DNA from: Elioraea sp.
GTDB taxonomy: Bacteria; Pseudomonadota; Alphaproteobacteria; Acetobacterales; Acetobacteraceae
DNA length: 64,000 nt
NCBI RefSeq assembly: GCF_022842375.1
Contig: NZ_JALHPR010000003.1
Location: 62,001-126,000 of the forward strand
Direction of reading: 5' to 3'
Shown here: piece by piece, positions 62,587-64,000 of the stretch
Layout of the letters: every line of letters begins with the position of its first letter
How positions within the stretch are numbered: position 1 is the first letter of the stretch
Translations under genes and position numbers: made by a program
Notes under the pieces: model-generated
Database searches by the model: none
What the model was told of the DNA's origin: nothing
The model's input: only the letters and a program-made list of their open reading frames with translations

Positions 62587-62622
62587 TTGTTCGTTTCACT
62601 CCAGGCTATATCCTAGGTTCAA
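62587..62622 (+). promoter_or_regulatory. Candidate promoter/operator between GntR gene and amidohydrolase gene
   Basis: TTGTTC (62587-62592), a 16-base spacer and TATCCT (62609-62614) form a plausible sigma-70 promoter for the rightward amidohydrolase gene with a leader of about 115 nt. The -10 region overlaps the palindrome TCCTAGG-like element ATCCTAGGTT, where a GntR/FadR-type regulator could bind. The match is by eye and unproven. Confidence 0.35.
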
Positions 62623-62734
62623 AGGCCAGGGCGCCGCAAGCTCCCCGGGCGCCAGCGGGCGCCCCCTCGCCAAGCGGGCGCGCCCGGTTCATCCTCGCTT
62701 CACCAGCAGCTTCTCCCGAGGAGACCGAGAACCG

Positions 62735-63937
62735 ATGCAGACCCCCGTGATCGAGGGCGTCAGCGCCTGGGCTGACGAGCTCACCGCGATCCGCCGCGAC
62801 ATCCACGCCCACCCGGAAATGGGGATGGAGGAGCACCGCACCGCGGCACTCGTCGCCGCGAAGCTCAGGGAATGGGGCGTCGAGGTCACGGAAGGCGTCG
62901 GCAAGCTCGGCGTCGTCGGCACGGTGAAGGGCACGCGGCCGGGGCAACGCGCCATCGGGCTTCGCGCCGACATGGATGCGCTGCAGATCCCGGAGGCGAC
63001 GGGCGCGCCCTGGGCCTCGACCAACCCGGGCGTGATGCATGCCTGTGGGCATGACGGGCACACCACCATGCTGTTGGGCGCTGCCCGCTGGCTCGCGCAG
63101 AACCGCGATTTCGCCGGCACGGTGCACCTGATCTTCCAGCCGGCCGAGGAAGGCCGCGGTGGTGCGCGCGCGATGCTGGCGGACGGGCTGTTCCAGCGCT
63201 TCCCGTGCGATGCCGTCTATGGCCTGCACAACAAGCCGACGATCGCGGCCGGCCGCTTCGCCACCCGCAAGGGCCCGACGCTGGCCGCGGCAGACCGCTT
63301 CGCCGTCACCTTCAAGGGAACCGGCGGGCATGGCGGCTCCACCCCCCATCTCGCGACCGACGTGACGATCGTGCAGGCGCATTTCGTGCTCGCGTTGCAG
63401 ACCATCATCGGCCGCAACGTGCCGGCACTCGAGAGTGCCGTGCTCAGTGTCGGGTCGATCGCTGGCGGCTCGCCGCTCTCGTCGAACGTGATGCCGGCGG
63501 AACTCGTCGTCACCGGCACCTCGCGCAGCTACAGCCCCGCCGTGCGCGAGCTGCTCGAGCGCCGGATCGGCGAGCTGGCGCAGGGCCTGGCGTTGGCCCA
63601 TGGCTGCACGGCGGAGGCGGTGTATCGCCGCGGCGTCTCGGCCACCGTGAACCACGCCGAGCAGACCGACGTGGCACTCGCCGTCGCCGCCGGGCTGGTG
63701 GGCGAGGAGGCGGTGAACGGCGCGATGGTGCCCGTGACGGGGGCGGAGGATTTCGGCCTCATGCTCGAGGCCTGCCCTGGCAACTTCATGTTCATCGGCG
63801 GCGGCACGGGGGCGGACGGCACCTCGCCCAACCTGCACACCCCGCATTTCGACTTCAACGACGCGATCATCCCCCTCGGCGTTGCCTACTGGGTCGGCCT
63901 GGTCGAGCAGGAGCTCGGCTTGCAGCGCCAGGGGTGA
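62735..63937 (+). CDS. M20 amidohydrolase (hippurate hydrolase/IAA-amino acid hydrolase-like)
   Basis: A 400-aa protein of the M20D branch, distinct from the six M20 paralogues at 38-51 kb. ATG 62735 follows GAGGAGA. IRRDIHAHPEMGMEEHRTAA, the VMHACGHDGHTTMLLG metal/cysteine motif, and LIFQPAEEGRGGARAML are diagnostic, with a late TGAEDFGLML. Such enzymes hydrolyse N-acyl amino acids (hippurate, indoleacetyl conjugates, N-acetyl diaminopimelate-like compounds). It is divergent from the GntR-aldolase-dehydrogenase-TRAP genes, so its acyl-amino acid may supply the substrate of that pathway. Confidence 0.92.
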   Translation: MQTPVIEGVSAWADELTAIRRDIHAHPEMGMEEHRTAALVAAKLREWGVEVTEGVGKLGVVGTVKGTRPGQRAIGLRADMDALQIPEATGAPWASTNPGVMHACGHDGHTTMLLGAARWLAQNRDFAGTVHLIFQPAEEGRGGARAMLADGLFQRFPCDAVYGLHNKPTIAAGRFATRKGPTLAAADRFAVTFKGTGGHGGSTPHLATDVTIVQAHFVLALQTIIGRNVPALESAVLSVGSIAGGSPLSSNVMPAELVVTGTSRSYSPAVRELLERRIGELAQGLALAHGCTAEAVYRRGVSATVNHAEQTDVALAVAAGLVGEEAVNGAMVPVTGAEDFGLMLEACPGNFMFIGGGTGADGTSPNLHTPHFDFNDAIIPLGVAYWVGLVEQELGLQRQG

Positions 63938-64000
63938 GTGTACTGCCTGACGGAACGCCCCCCGGCGCCGTCTCAAAGTGCGTGACACAGGCAAAAGGGA

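Noticed and set aside
63938-64000. Possible insertion-sequence end at the right edge
   Set aside because: The 63 bases after the amidohydrolase stop are too few to judge; no terminal repeat can be shown within the window.

Overview
The window is a GC-rich chromosomal segment, almost certainly from an alphaproteobacterium. Gene content and order (dcd-murA, hisG-hisD, infA-maf-RNase E/G-yacG-tRNA-Phe, short-form HisG, 72-aa IF-1, OpgC, TRAP and Pot/Dpp transporters) resemble Rhodospirillales, most likely Acetobacteraceae. This assignment rests on gene style only. No rRNA, CRISPR array, intact insertion sequence or replication origin was found.

Layout. 1-5.1 kb: the 5' part of an aspartate aminotransferase gene and a complete polyamine-type ABC transporter, all leftward. 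5.36-9.19 kb: an isolated block of six rightward phage-tail-like genes next to tRNA-Thr(GGT). 9.5-18.3 kb: housekeeping genes, namely a small conserved ORF, dcd, murA, opgC with an SGNH hydrolase, hisG-hisD, infA-maf-RNase E/G-yacG and tRNA-Phe(GAA).

18.5-36.4 kb: the most unusual region. It holds a di-iron ferritin-like protein, both of the glycosyltransferase-like families known as rSAM/selenodomain-associated transferase 1 and 2, two radical SAM proteins, a methyltransferase, a PhnD/PhnC/PhnE-like ABC transporter of the putative selenate type, a fused NADH-dehydrogenase-like/SelD protein, a nucleoside phosphorylase, a DoxX-like membrane protein, a GT2 enzyme and a polytopic GT87-like mannosyltransferase. 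No selA, selB, tRNA-Sec or selU lies in the window, so the selenophosphate made here may feed a small molecule or glycoconjugate. A short, imperfect copy of the tRNA-Phe 3' end at 37.29 kb makes it possible that 18.2-37.3 kb entered as a tRNA-targeted island.

37.8-51.0 kb: a peptide/opine-type ABC transporter in one long leftward operon with five consecutive M20 metallohydrolase paralogues, plus a sixth paralogue divergent from the operon. Its solute-binding protein appears circularly permuted: the C-terminal half of the SBP_bac_5 fold precedes the N-terminal half.

51.4-56.7 kb: a two-component system, an exported NTF2-like protein, the remains of a RidA gene abutting a creatininase fragment, a SYLF-domain protein and an NlpE/META-type envelope protein. 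56.8-63.9 kb: a TRAP transporter with a 2-hydroxyacid dehydrogenase, an HpcH/HpaI aldolase, a GntR regulator and a divergent M20 amidohydrolase, which looks like a catabolic locus for an organic acid or amide.

Many long open frames lie antisense to these genes because of the high GC content; they were not annotated.
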